Source: JAJNNC01 sp038232695
GTDB lineage: Bacteria; Bacteroidota; Bacteroidia; Cytophagales; Cyclobacteriaceae
Direction of reading: 5' to 3'
NCBI GenBank assembly: GCA_038232695.1
Contig: JBBSNI010000047.1
Location: 1 to 22,429 of the forward strand
Length of the DNA: 22,429 nucleotides
The notes below the pieces were generated by a model. The model saw nothing but the letters and a program-made list of their open reading frames with translations, did no database searches and had not been told where the DNA came from. Positions 7,832 to 15,000 of the stretch are shown here, piece after piece (position 1 is the first letter of the stretch; every line of letters begins with the position of its first letter). The translations under genes and the position numbers were made by a program.

Positions 7832-10582
7832 ATGGATAACAATCCTACCCGTATAGAAGAATCCTTAGTCGCTCATATCACACCTCACCCCGCCATACCC
7901 GACATGCGCCTCAGTGGTCTGGAGCCCCTGACGGTGAATGAAAATACGGGCTTTGTCAACATAGGAGAAAGAACCAATGTGACCGGCTCCCGCAAGTTTG
8001 CCCGCCTCATCGTAGAAGGCAACTACGAGGCAGCCGTCGAAGTCGCCCGTGAACAGGTAGAAAATGGCGCCCAGATCATCGACATCAATATGGACGAAGG
8101 TATGCTCGACGGACAGGCCGCGATGGTCAAATTCATCAACCTGATCGCCGCCGAGCCGGACATCGCCCGCGTACCCTTCATGATCGACTCTTCCAAATGG
8201 ACTATCATCGAAGCCGGACTCAAATGTGTACAAGGCAAAGCCATCGTCAATTCTATCAGCCTGAAAGAGGGAGAAGAAAACTTCCTGCAGCAGGCCAAAC
8301 GGATCAAAAGGTATGGCGCCGCTGTCATTGTCATGGCTTTCGACGAACACGGACAGGCTGACAACTACGAAAGACGTATCGCCATTGCCCAAAGGTCGTA
8401 TGACCTGCTGGTACACCGCGTACACTTTCCGCCGCAGGATATTATCATGGACCTGAACATCTTCCCGGTGGCTACCGGCATAGAAGAGCACCGCCGCAAC
8501 GCGATGGATTTCTTTCTGGCTGCCAAATGGGTGCGCGAAAACCTCCTGGGCGCGCATGTGAGCGGGGGCGTGAGCAACGTATCCTTTTCTTTCCGGGGCA
8601 ACAACACCATGCGCGAAGCTATGCATTCCGCTTTTCTCTACCATGCCAAGCGGGCTGGTATGGACATGGGCATCGTCAACCCCGGTATGTTGGAGATTTA
8701 TGACAACATCCCCAAAGACCTGCTCGAGCGCGTAGAAGACGTGCTGCTGGACCGCCGCGACGATGCGACCGAAAGATTGCTGGAATTTGCCGAGACCCTT
8801 AAAGATACCGGAACCACCAAAAAGAAGGAAGACCAGGAATGGCGTCAGTGGCCCGTCAACCGGCGGCTCGAACATGCGCTGGTCAAAGGCATCACCGAGT
8901 TTATCGAGGAAGATGTGGAAGAAGCACGCCAGCAACATGAACGGCCACTGCAAGTGATAGAAGGTCCGCTGATGGATGGCATGAACATCGTAGGCGACCT
9001 GTTCGGCTCAGGAAAAATGTTCCTGCCCCAGGTGGTGAAAAGCGCCCGCGTCATGAAAAAAGGCGTGGCGTATCTCCTTCCGTTTATCGAGGAAGATAAA
9101 CAAGCCGGGGAGGTCACCAAAAAAGGCAAAATTCTGATGGCTACCGTCAAAGGCGATGTACACGACATTGGCAAAAATATCGTCTCGGTCGTATTGGGCT
9201 GCAACAACTACGAAGTCGTAGACATGGGCGTGATGGTACCCGCCGAGAAAATTCTGCAAAAAGCAAAGGAAGAGAATGTAGATGTGATCGGGCTAAGCGG
9301 GCTCATCACCCCCTCCTTGGATGAGATGGTAAATGTGGCTAAACTCATGGAAGAAGAAGGTTTCCGCATTCCGCTGCTCATTGGCGGCGCGACCACCTCC
9401 AAAATTCATACGGCGGTCAAGATAGAGCCCAGCTATACGGGTGCGGTCATCCATGTGCTGGACGCTTCCCGCTCAGTGCCCGTGGTGAGCAATCTGCTGA
9501 GCAACGAAAACAAGGAGCCATATCAACAGCAAATCCGGGAAGAATATCAGCAAATGCGCGAAAGACACGCCGGTATGCAGCAGCGCAAAAACTTTGTCTC
9601 TATCGAAGATGCCCGGTCACACAAGTTTGGCACTGACTGGGCGGCACGGCAGGTGGTTAAACCCAGCTTTCTGGGCACCCGCGTTTTTGAGGATTATCCT
9701 TTGAAAGAATTGGTAAAATACATTGACTGGACACCTTTCTTTATGACTTGGGAACTGGCAGGTAAGTTTCCCAAAATCCTGGAGGATGAAGTAGTAGGCG
9801 AGCAGGCCCGCAGCCTCTTCCACGATGCACAGGCAATGTTGGAAAAGATCATCAGCGAAAAGCTGCTGCAAGCCAAAGGTATCATCGGATTTTACCCTGC
9901 CAACACCATACAGGACGATGATATTGCCCTGTATCATTTTGAGGACAAGCAGGAAGATCGCAGCCAACCCCTAATCATGCTGCATCATTTGCGGCAGCAA
10001 ACCCAGAAGGCCGAAGGAAAAGCGTACATGTGTCTGGCAGATTTTGTCGCTCCCGAAGAGACAGGCATCCCTGATTATATCGGCGGCTTTGCCGTGACGG
10101 CAGGCATAGGCTGCGAGGAACTTGCCAAGCAGTATGAGGCAGACCTCGACGACTACAACGCCATCCTGGTCAAATCATTGGCCGACCGCCTGGCTGAAGC
10201 TTTTGCCGAGCGGATGCATGAAAGAGTACGTCGCGAATACTGGGGCTACGCCCCGGACGAAAACCTGGATAGCGAAGCGATGATCCGGGAAAAATACACA
10301 GGCATACGCCCGGCACCGGGATACCCGGCCTGTCCCGACCACACGGAGAAAAAGACACTATTCAATCTGCTGTCTGTCACCGAGCATACCGGCATTCACC
10401 TGACTGACAGTTTTGCCATGTTTCCGGCGTCTTCTGTCAGCGGCTGGTATTTTTCGCATCCGGAGTCTGCTTATTTCGGTATCTCCAAAATAGACCAGGA
10501 CCAGGTGAGAGACTACGCCCGCCGTAAGGAAATGCCGGTAGAAACCACTGAGAAATGGCTGAGCCCTGTGCTGGGTTACTAA
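7832..10582 (+). CDS. metH: Cobalamin-dependent methionine synthase lacking the homocysteine domain
   Basis: The 916-residue protein covers the last three of the four modules of a classical MetH (1227 residues in E. coli). It has the pterin/methyl-tetrahydrofolate domain (from GFVNIGERTNVTGSRKF, about 30-300), the B12 cap and binding domain with GDVHDIGKN (cobalt-ligand H444), and the reactivation domain with RPAPGYPACPDH (R826) that binds S-adenosylmethionine. The N-terminal zinc homocysteine-methyltransferase module is absent, and the ATG sits at what would be the linker before the folate domain, so this looks like the natural split form of Bacteroidota and not a truncation. A separate homocysteine-domain protein must exist elsewhere. 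A TAccTTG box (7773-7779) may be its promoter. I see no cobalamin riboswitch in the short leader. Confidence 0.95.
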   Translation: MDNNPTRIEESLVAHITPHPAIPDMRLSGLEPLTVNENTGFVNIGERTNVTGSRKFARLIVEGNYEAAVEVAREQVENGAQIIDINMDEGMLDGQAAMVKFINLIAAEPDIARVPFMIDSSKWTIIEAGLKCVQGKAIVNSISLKEGEENFLQQAKRIKRYGAAVIVMAFDEHGQADNYERRIAIAQRSYDLLVHRVHFPPQDIIMDLNIFPVATGIEEHRRNAMDFFLAAKWVRENLLGAHVSGGVSNVSFSFRGNNTMREAMHSAFLYHAKRAGMDMGIVNPGMLEIYDNIPKDLLERVEDVLLDRRDDATERLLEFAETLKDTGTTKKKEDQEWRQWPVNRRLEHALVKGITEFIEEDVEEARQQHERPLQVIEGPLMDGMNIVGDLFGSGKMFLPQVVKSARVMKKGVAYLLPFIEEDKQAGEVTKKGKILMATVKGDVHDIGKNIVSVVLGCNNYEVVDMGVMVPAEKILQKAKEENVDVIGLSGLITPSLDEMVNVAKLMEEEGFRIPLLIGGATTSKIHTAVKIEPSYTGAVIHVLDASRSVPVVSNLLSNENKEPYQQQIREEYQQMRERHAGMQQRKNFVSIEDARSHKFGTDWAARQVVKPSFLGTRVFEDYPLKELVKYIDWTPFFMTWELAGKFPKILEDEVVGEQARSLFHDAQAMLEKIISEKLLQAKGIIGFYPANTIQDDDIALYHFEDKQEDRSQPLIMLHHLRQQTQKAEGKAYMCLADFVAPEETGIPDYIGGFAVTAGIGCEELAKQYEADLDDYNAILVKSLADRLAEAFAERMHERVRREYWGYAPDENLDSEAMIREKYTGIRPAPGYPACPDHTEKKTLFNLLSVTEHTGIHLTDSFAMFPASSVSGWYFSHPESAYFGISKIDQDQVRDYARRKEMPVETTEKWLSPVLGY

Positions 10583-10618
10583 CTTTACTTTATCACTTTA
10601 CTGTTCCTTACTTGAACA

Positions 10619-10665
10619 TTGAGTGTTGAGTGCGCCCGGCGCCCGGTTGAATATTCAGCACTTAA
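10619..10665. repeat. Hairpin-forming element between convergent genes
   Basis: TTGAGTGTTGA (10619-10629) pairs over all 11 positions with TCAGCACTTAA (10655-10665), using two G-U pairs. The loop contains a direct repeat of GCGCCCG. The element sits between the metH and STAS-like gene ends. It could terminate or protect transcripts, but lacks a T-run, so an intergenic palindromic repeat is as likely. Confidence 0.55.
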
Positions 10666-10675
10666 TACTGTTGAT

Positions 10676-11125
10676 TTATATCACCTGACGGACGGAATGG
10701 GCAGACCCGGCTTGCAGAAAGGAATACGCTTTCTGACGGGCAAAGAAAAGATCAAATGCTACGTGTTGATAGTTCCTGGCATCTGTCTCATCCGTTTCAT
10801 GAATAACTTCAGACAAATCCAGAAACCTGTCGCGGCTGGTCAGCCAGGCTACCTTGGTTTTGACAGAATATTTGGGCTGAAAGTCTTGCTCCATGTGCTG
10901 AAGCCAATCTTTGAGCGTGCGGTAAAGCTGTCCGCAATCCGGATTGTCAAGCGCGTCGGTGAGCAGCAGATAACAAGGTAAGTGGTGAAGTTTGAAAAAG
11001 CTGGTAGCTACCCGCATCGTTTCCAGGCAGTGTTGCCTGCTGCCTGCCGCCCTGAAATTAACCTGGATAGCTTTTGCTTCCTTGTTGACTTCAATAGTAG
11101 CTACCTGATTGATAAACCTTAGCAT
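10676..11125 (-). CDS. Hypothetical protein, STAS/SpoIIAA-like
   Basis: A 149-residue soluble protein with no signal peptide or membrane segment. Its alternating strands and helices (ATIEVNKEAKAIQVNF, then a helix, then LPCYLLLTDALDN, then WLQHMEQDFQ) resemble the small STAS/SpoIIAA-like proteins that are common and uncharacterised in Bacteroidota. The assignment rests on general pattern only, with no catalytic motif seen. The ATG at 11125 is preceded by a terminator-like hairpin of the upstream region, so it is probably transcribed alone. It converges with metH across a 93-base gap. Function unknown; a role in protein-protein signalling is a guess from the fold. Confidence 0.6.
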   Translation of the reverse strand: MLRFINQVATIEVNKEAKAIQVNFRAAGSRQHCLETMRVATSFFKLHHLPCYLLLTDALDNPDCGQLYRTLKDWLQHMEQDFQPKYSVKTKVAWLTSRDRFLDLSEVIHETDETDARNYQHVAFDLFFARQKAYSFLQAGSAHSVRQVI

Positions 11126-11143
11126 ATAGACAATAACAGACGT

Positions 11144-11193
11144 TAAAAAAATAGGGCATCCTCACGGAAGAAAATCCCAAGCGAAGATGCCCT
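11144..11193 (-). terminator. Intrinsic terminator downstream of the response regulator
   Basis: Perfect 8-bp arms AGGGCATC (11153-11160) and GATGCCCT (11186-11193). On the minus strand the stem is followed by ATTTTTTTAAC (complement of 11142-11152), the expected T-run. It would end transcripts that read through from the response regulator before the STAS-like gene. The loop of about 25 bases is longer than usual. Confidence 0.6.
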
Positions 11194-11213
11194 GATCTTA
11201 TAGTTTAAAAAGT

Positions 11214-11237
11214 TAAAAAAATCTTCCTTAACGGAAG
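11214..11237 (-). terminator. Weak terminator-like hairpin
   Basis: On the minus strand CTTCC-GTTAA-GGAAG (11233-11237 with 11223-11227) is followed at once by ATTTTTTT. The stem is only 5 bp, but the layout is right for an intrinsic terminator upstream of the stronger one at 11144-11193. Confidence 0.45.
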
Positions 11238-11309
11238 GCTGATAAAGTTTAAAAAATTGTCCCTCTTTTGTTCTCTCTATGCATGTAAAAGTGTAGGGTT
11301 TTGCTGAGA

Positions 11310-11356
11310 ATTGAAAACAAACGGGGCAAAACTTATTAAAAATGCCTGTTTTCAAT
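11310..11356. other. Structured inverted repeat downstream of the response regulator
   Basis: ATTGAAAACA (11310-11319) and TGTTTTCAAT (11347-11356) are perfect 10-bp arms; inside them GGCA and TGCC can pair further. No protein gene is supported between 11194 and 11427. The structure may be part of the 3' untranslated region of the response-regulator mRNA or a small RNA. No promoter was identified for the latter. Confidence 0.35.
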
Positions 11357-11427
11357 GAGCTTTGAGAAGGCTTCTCACTAAAAATGAGGAGGGCTGAAAG
11401 AATAAAATATAGCACTATTTTTAGCTT

Positions 11428-12081
11428 TCAGATCATCCCGTATTTGGAAGCAGAATGAATAAGCCCGGCGGTGTTGCGGGCATCCAACTTCTTCATCAGG
11501 TTTTTGCGGTGCGTAAATACCGTATTAGTACTGATAAAGAGTTGGTTGGCAATTTCCTGGTTGGTAAATTCCTTGCCAATGAGTTTGAGAATCTCCAGTT
11601 CTCTTTTCGTTACCGCAGGCTGTCCGTCAACAGGCAGGGGTTCAGGCGTTAGGTTGACCTGGTTGAGGTATTCGCATAGTTTGTTGGAGACTTTCTCGCT
11701 GTAATAGCTGCTGCCTAATGCCAGCGCCTTGATGGCACTGATCAGATCCAGGCTCTCGGAGCTTTTCAGCAGATACCCGGAAGCACCGGCTTTGAGTACA
11801 TCCAGTATATACTCCAGATTGTCGTACATAGAAAGGATCAGGATGCGGGTATCCGGATAACTTTCCTTGACAGCACGGGTAGCTTCTATGCCGTTCATGT
11901 CGGGCATATCAATGTCCATCAGGATAATGTCTACCGGCTGCTGCCTGAGCTTCTCTAAAACTTCCACGCCGCTGCTCACTTCGATGCTGATATCAATATC
12001 CTTCTCGTTTTCCAGCAATGATTTGATACCGGTACGGTACAACTTATGATCGTCGGCAATGAGAACTTTGATGGTATCCAT
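11428..12081 (-). CDS. Two-component response regulator, NarL/LuxR type
   Basis: A 217-residue DNA-binding regulator. The receiver domain spans residues 1-120 with acidic pair D10-D11, phospho-acceptor D56 (ILMDIDMPDMNG) and the conserved lysine in GYLLKSS. A LuxR-type helix-turn-helix follows near the C-terminus (TKRELEILKLIGKEFTNQEIANQLFISTNTVFTHRKNLMKKL). The start chosen is ATG 12081; a TTG at 12102 would add seven residues (MRSYLFL) not expected before MDTIKVLIADDHK. The gene is divergent from a histidine kinase, with 236 bases between the two starts, so they may be partners. However, NarL regulators usually pair with HisKA_3 kinases, and the neighbour does not look like one. Target genes unknown. 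Confidence 0.9.
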   Translation of the reverse strand: MDTIKVLIADDHKLYRTGIKSLLENEKDIDISIEVSSGVEVLEKLRQQPVDIILMDIDMPDMNGIEATRAVKESYPDTRILILSMYDNLEYILDVLKAGASGYLLKSSESLDLISAIKALALGSSYYSEKVSNKLCEYLNQVNLTPEPLPVDGQPAVTKRELEILKLIGKEFTNQEIANQLFISTNTVFTHRKNLMKKLDARNTAGLIHSASKYGMI

Positions 12082-12317
12082 GAGGAAGAGGTAAGAACGC
12101 AAGGAATTAATACAACTTCTTAAAACCTATTTCAAAGGGGTGTCTTTATATATATATTGGTAGGACGATGATGTTTTCCTGTTTTCTTGATGATAACCAA
12201 CTTTAAAAATAAGATTCTTCTGCGACAAAAAAACATAAACGCAACATTTTTTATCAGGAGTAGCTTATTGTATAACTTTATAAGAGAATTAGTCAACAAG
12301 CTGCTTTTCCTCATATC

Positions 12318-13280
12318 TTGAACGAGCTTTATACCATACTGCACTATACGGCTTCCGGGCAGCCTCAGTGCCTGTTCCCCGCCGGGGGCACGGATGACGA
12401 ACCGCTGCTGGCCTTCATCCGGACGCATATGCAATCCATACAGCCGGATCAACTACCGTTCAGGAGGCATTACGCCCAGGGTGAACGGTTGTTCTCCGTC
12501 TGGTTTGTTGCCGGAAAGCCGGTAGAAACACTGGCAGAAGTATTAGTTATCGTAGAGGTCACCGAAAAGCTGGAAGCAACTGCCGAAGACCTGACATCGC
12601 TGGCAGGCAGCCTGAAGGTTTTCTTCCGCAAAGCCGTGCATGACATCAAAAACCTGTTTGCCAATGTCTCTATTCTTTTAAGAGACAACATGGTCTCCGA
12701 AGCGCAGCAGTATACCACTGCCTTGCAAAACCATTACCTGCAACAAATGGAGCAGTTAGGAGAAGCGATGGACACCCTGATCAATGTTGGCACACCACAA
12801 ACACCTCAAATTAAAAGGCTGCTATTTCAAGCACTGGCTGACGAACTGATGGCTCCCTATCAGCATCTGTTGGGCAAAAATGTAAGCCTTGAAACCGACT
12901 TTCAGGCCTGTCCGTCTATCGTCTACCGGGAAGATTACCTGCAAAGTATGATGAGAAGCTTGCTGGACAATGCCATACGCTACCAGGCAGCAGACCGGAC
13001 CCTAAATGTGCGTATGCATACCCGCAAGACAAAGGAAGGCGTGATGTTTGCTATCCGGGACAACGGCATCGGCATTGATACCGAAAGATACGAGCGCAAA
13101 CTGTTTGAGCCGTTTCAACGCTTTACCCGCCAGAGTAGCGGACAAGGCATCAGCCTGCACCTGATCAGACTGATGGTAGAGAAAAACGGCGGCAGTATTC
13201 AATTGGAAAGCACACCTGACGAAGGCACACACATTACGCTCACGCTGAAAGAGTATATATTAAGCGACATAGCTTCTTAG
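12318..13280 (+). CDS. Cytoplasmic sensor histidine kinase
   Basis: Up to 320 residues. There is an uncharacterised N-terminal region of about 95 residues with no membrane segment, then an H-box VHDIKN (H108), and a HATPase domain with N-box LLDNAIRY (N218), G1 box DNGIGID (D248), F-box FEPFQRF and G2 box GQGISLHL, ending in GTHITLTL. It therefore has the parts for autophosphorylation. No named sensor domain is recognised. There is no ATG near the 5' end: the longest form starts at TTG 12318, and the first in-frame ATG (12429) would remove 37 residues. A TAACTTTA box at 12273-12280 is a possible promoter. The gene is back to back with the response regulator, and a functional pair is plausible but unproven. 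Confidence 0.85.
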   Translation: MNELYTILHYTASGQPQCLFPAGGTDDEPLLAFIRTHMQSIQPDQLPFRRHYAQGERLFSVWFVAGKPVETLAEVLVIVEVTEKLEATAEDLTSLAGSLKVFFRKAVHDIKNLFANVSILLRDNMVSEAQQYTTALQNHYLQQMEQLGEAMDTLINVGTPQTPQIKRLLFQALADELMAPYQHLLGKNVSLETDFQACPSIVYREDYLQSMMRSLLDNAIRYQAADRTLNVRMHTRKTKEGVMFAIRDNGIGIDTERYERKLFEPFQRFTRQSSGQGISLHLIRLMVEKNGGSIQLESTPDEGTHITLTLKEYILSDIAS

Positions 13281-13666
13281 CCTCAGAAAGACCAGGTATG
13301 TGATGAGCGCGTATGTATGCGTTGCTTGATAACATCGGTTACTTTTTGGTCAAAGGTCGTACCATTGCGCTGTTGAGTAGTGGTCACCACTGAGGCAATC
13401 ACTTGCCAGGTATCAGCCCCCTTTCGGGTTTTGTTACCGCTTCTTCCCAGGTCTGTGCCGCCGGGGCCCGCAGTGGCGACTGCCGGGCTCACAGACCTGT
13501 GTTCATCGCTTCGCTGATAGGCTTCCAAAGCCCTCGCTTTTTGTCTTTTTTCTGATAGGCTATTCCTGTAAAAGCCGAACCTCATCTTACATCGCCGTCG
13601 CTTCCTGGGACGTCAGGCATAGTATTAGTATTGGGCAGGGTATCTTTTCACCAACTATTGTTCTGT
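13281..13666. other. Intergenic region, 386 bases, repeat-bearing
   Basis: No convincing gene. It holds a 13-base palindrome AGTGGTCACCACT (13379-13391), copy 1 of the CAGGTCTGTG palindrome (13448-13499), a small hairpin GGCTTCCAAAGCC followed within a few bases by T-runs (13520-13550; a weak terminator), and a direct repeat of CTGATAGGCT (13514-13523 and 13552-13561). The minus strand is open for 100 codons (13283-13585), discussed among the findings. Confidence 0.6.
13448..13499. repeat. Palindromic repeat, copy 1 (long form)
   Basis: Arms CAGGTCTGTG (13448-13457) and CACAGACCTG (13490-13499) are perfect inverted repeats around a 32-base GC-rich core. The core contains CCGCCGGGGCCCG and, relative to copy 2, a 15-base addition CAGTGGCGACTGCCG that can form its own hairpin (CAGT-GGCG-ACTG). 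It is in the opposite orientation to copy 2. Confidence 0.85.
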
Positions 13667-14350
13667 ATGATTACGTATTTCCTGGTTGATAACAAAATGA
13701 CGCCCGACCCTGACGACCGGCGGGCGCAGACCCTTACCCGGGGCAGCAAAGATGATAATGCCCTGATTGATCACATGATTGCCCGCGGCTCTACCGTCAC
13801 CAGAGGCGAAGCTCTGGCTACTATCCATGAGTTTTCAGATGCCATAGGCTACTTCTTGCAGGAAGGCTATTCTATCAACTCCCGCTTGCTGAAAGCCGGG
13901 CCGAGCATCTCCGGGGTGTTTGCCAGCGACGAAGATAGCTTTGATAACAGCCGCCACCAACTCAAGATCAAGATGCTGCCCGGCGAGCATCTTAAAGAAG
14001 TGCCCCAGCGCATCAAGCTTACCAAAGTAGAAGGGAACCCTGCCCTGCCGCTGCCCAAGTACCTGCTGGATGTGACCACCAACACCAAAAACGAGCGACT
14101 CACGCCTGGCGGTACGGTCAAGCTGACCGGCAAGAGAATGAAGATAGACCCTACCGTACCGACGCAAGGCGTGTTTCTGCTCAGCGCAGGCAAAGCCACC
14201 AAGGTAGACACTTTTGTAATTAACCGTCCGAGCGAACTGGTCATGATACTGCCCAAAGTCCTGGCCAAAGGCAGTTACCAACTAGAAGTAAGGGGCACGG
14301 TCAACGGCGCCGACCGCAATGGCCAGTTGCCCGTTATGCTCACAGTATAG
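13667..14350 (+). CDS. HU-like DNA-binding protein with C-terminal IG-fold domain (DUF4469/HU-HIG type)
   Basis: A 227-residue cytoplasmic protein. The N-terminus, ITYFLVDNKMTPDPDDRRAQ followed by a helical stretch (DNALIDHMIARGSTVTRGEAL), fits the divergent HU/IHF-like domain found in Bacteroidota. Residues about 135-227 (TPGGTVKLTGKRMKIDP to GQLPVMLTV) fit the associated DUF4469 IG-like domain. DNA binding is known for the HU fold; the role of this variant is not established. The start is ATG 13667; a TTG at 13631 would add twelve residues that do not fit the family N-terminus. No Shine-Dalgarno sequence is evident. The gene stands alone with its own terminator and is flanked on both sides by copies of the same palindromic repeat. 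Confidence 0.75.
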   Translation: MITYFLVDNKMTPDPDDRRAQTLTRGSKDDNALIDHMIARGSTVTRGEALATIHEFSDAIGYFLQEGYSINSRLLKAGPSISGVFASDEDSFDNSRHQLKIKMLPGEHLKEVPQRIKLTKVEGNPALPLPKYLLDVTTNTKNERLTPGGTVKLTGKRMKIDPTVPTQGVFLLSAGKATKVDTFVINRPSELVMILPKVLAKGSYQLEVRGTVNGADRNGQLPVMLTV

Positions 14351-14382
14351 ACTTTACCCCATATCACCGCATACGATCAAAC

Positions 14383-14413
14383 AAGGCTACCTCTTTGGGT
14401 AGCCTTTTCTTTT
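14383..14413 (+). terminator. Intrinsic terminator of the HU-like gene
   Basis: AAGGCTACC (14383-14391), loop TCTTTG, GGTAGCCTT (14398-14406), then a T-rich tail TTTTCTTTTG. The stem is perfect over 9 bp and lies 33 bases after the stop codon. Confidence 0.9.
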
Positions 14414-14466
14414 GCACCCCACCCTTCCCACTTGTCTGCTTTAGGCAGTATAAGGTTTCCTTTGCA

Positions 14467-14503
14467 CAGGTCTGTGAGCCCGGGCCCCGGCGGCACAGAC
14501 CTG
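14467..14503. repeat. Palindromic repeat, copy 2 (medium form, inverted relative to copy 1)
   Basis: CAGGTCTGTG (14467-14476) and CACAGACCTG (14494-14503) around the 17-base core AGCCCGGGCCCCGGCGG. The reverse complement of this core equals the copy 1 core minus 15 bases, which proves common origin and opposite orientation. Confidence 0.85.
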
Positions 14504-14530
14504 GGAATTTCGGAATTTTCTATTGCTCCC

Positions 14531-14553
14531 CAGGTCTGTGTCTCACAGACCTG
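14531..14553. repeat. Palindromic repeat, copy 3 (minimal form)
   Basis: CAGGTCTGTG (14531-14540), loop TCT, CACAGACCTG (14544-14553): the bare arms of the same element with a three-base loop. It lies 27 bases after copy 2. Confidence 0.85.
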
Positions 14554-14935
14554 TGCACGTTGGGATGATCACGACAGCCTGCGTTGCCTCGCTATGCCCT
14601 CGTATTACGTACTGTTACACGGTAGTGTTCGACCTGTCGCACGGTAGTGCATCGAGCCATCACAAGCAGGCGCTTCACGCTGTTTGACTCGTATGCTTTA
14701 GCCTATCACGCCAGGGTGCACCGGGGAGGCAGATATGGGTCTGCTACCTGTATGTCTATGAGTTATCATTTGGCTGCAAACCTTACATGCCCCTGTTTAA
14801 CTATTCTACCCATATCATAAAAAATCATACATCTTAATGAGAATAAATGCTGGTATAGGGGACAAATTGCCTGGAAAAATCCTTAGTATATAGTAGCAGA
14901 TGGTGGTATCCCTTGCGGTTTCCGGTCTGCAAGCT
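14554..14935. other. Intergenic stretch with no recognisable gene
   Basis: Together with the repeats and terminator to its left this forms a 650-base gap between the HU-like gene and mrp. I see one direct repeat, CACGGTAGTG at 14618-14627 and 14640-14649 (period 22), and an AT-rich segment at about 14815-14860. No open frame here has coding character, and I recognise no RNA or riboswitch. Confidence 0.55.
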
Positions 14936-14967
14936 GGGTTAACAGGTTGGATTAACCCTGATTTTTC
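14936..14967 (+). promoter_or_regulatory. Terminator-like hairpin or operator just upstream of mrp
   Basis: GGGTTAA (14936-14942), loop CAGGTTGGA, TTAACCC (14952-14958), then TGATTTTTC. The shape fits a weak intrinsic terminator ending 33 bases before the mrp ATG; the same symmetric sequence could be a protein-binding site. Which of these, if either, cannot be told from sequence. Confidence 0.35.
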
Positions 14968-15000
14968 TCTAATATTACTCTTTCATTGGAACCCTGTTGT

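Noticed and set aside
7865..8953. 362-codon minus-strand frame inside metH
   Set aside because: Long, but it mirrors the codon bias of metH, whose folate-domain motifs are on the other strand; no domain recognised.
11143..11415. 90-codon minus-strand frame between the response regulator and the STAS-like gene
   Set aside because: It has a GTG start, a composition rich in Phe and Lys, and two terminator-like hairpins plus an inverted repeat inside it; no recognisable domain.
13448..14553. CRISPR array or insertion sequence around the HU-like gene
   Set aside because: The repeats are only three, irregularly spaced and palindromic with variable cores; there are no spacers, cas genes or transposase.
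14432..14647. 71-codon plus-strand frame after the HU-like gene
   Set aside because: It is made largely of palindromic repeat copies 2 and 3 and direct repeats; non-coding DNA explains it better.
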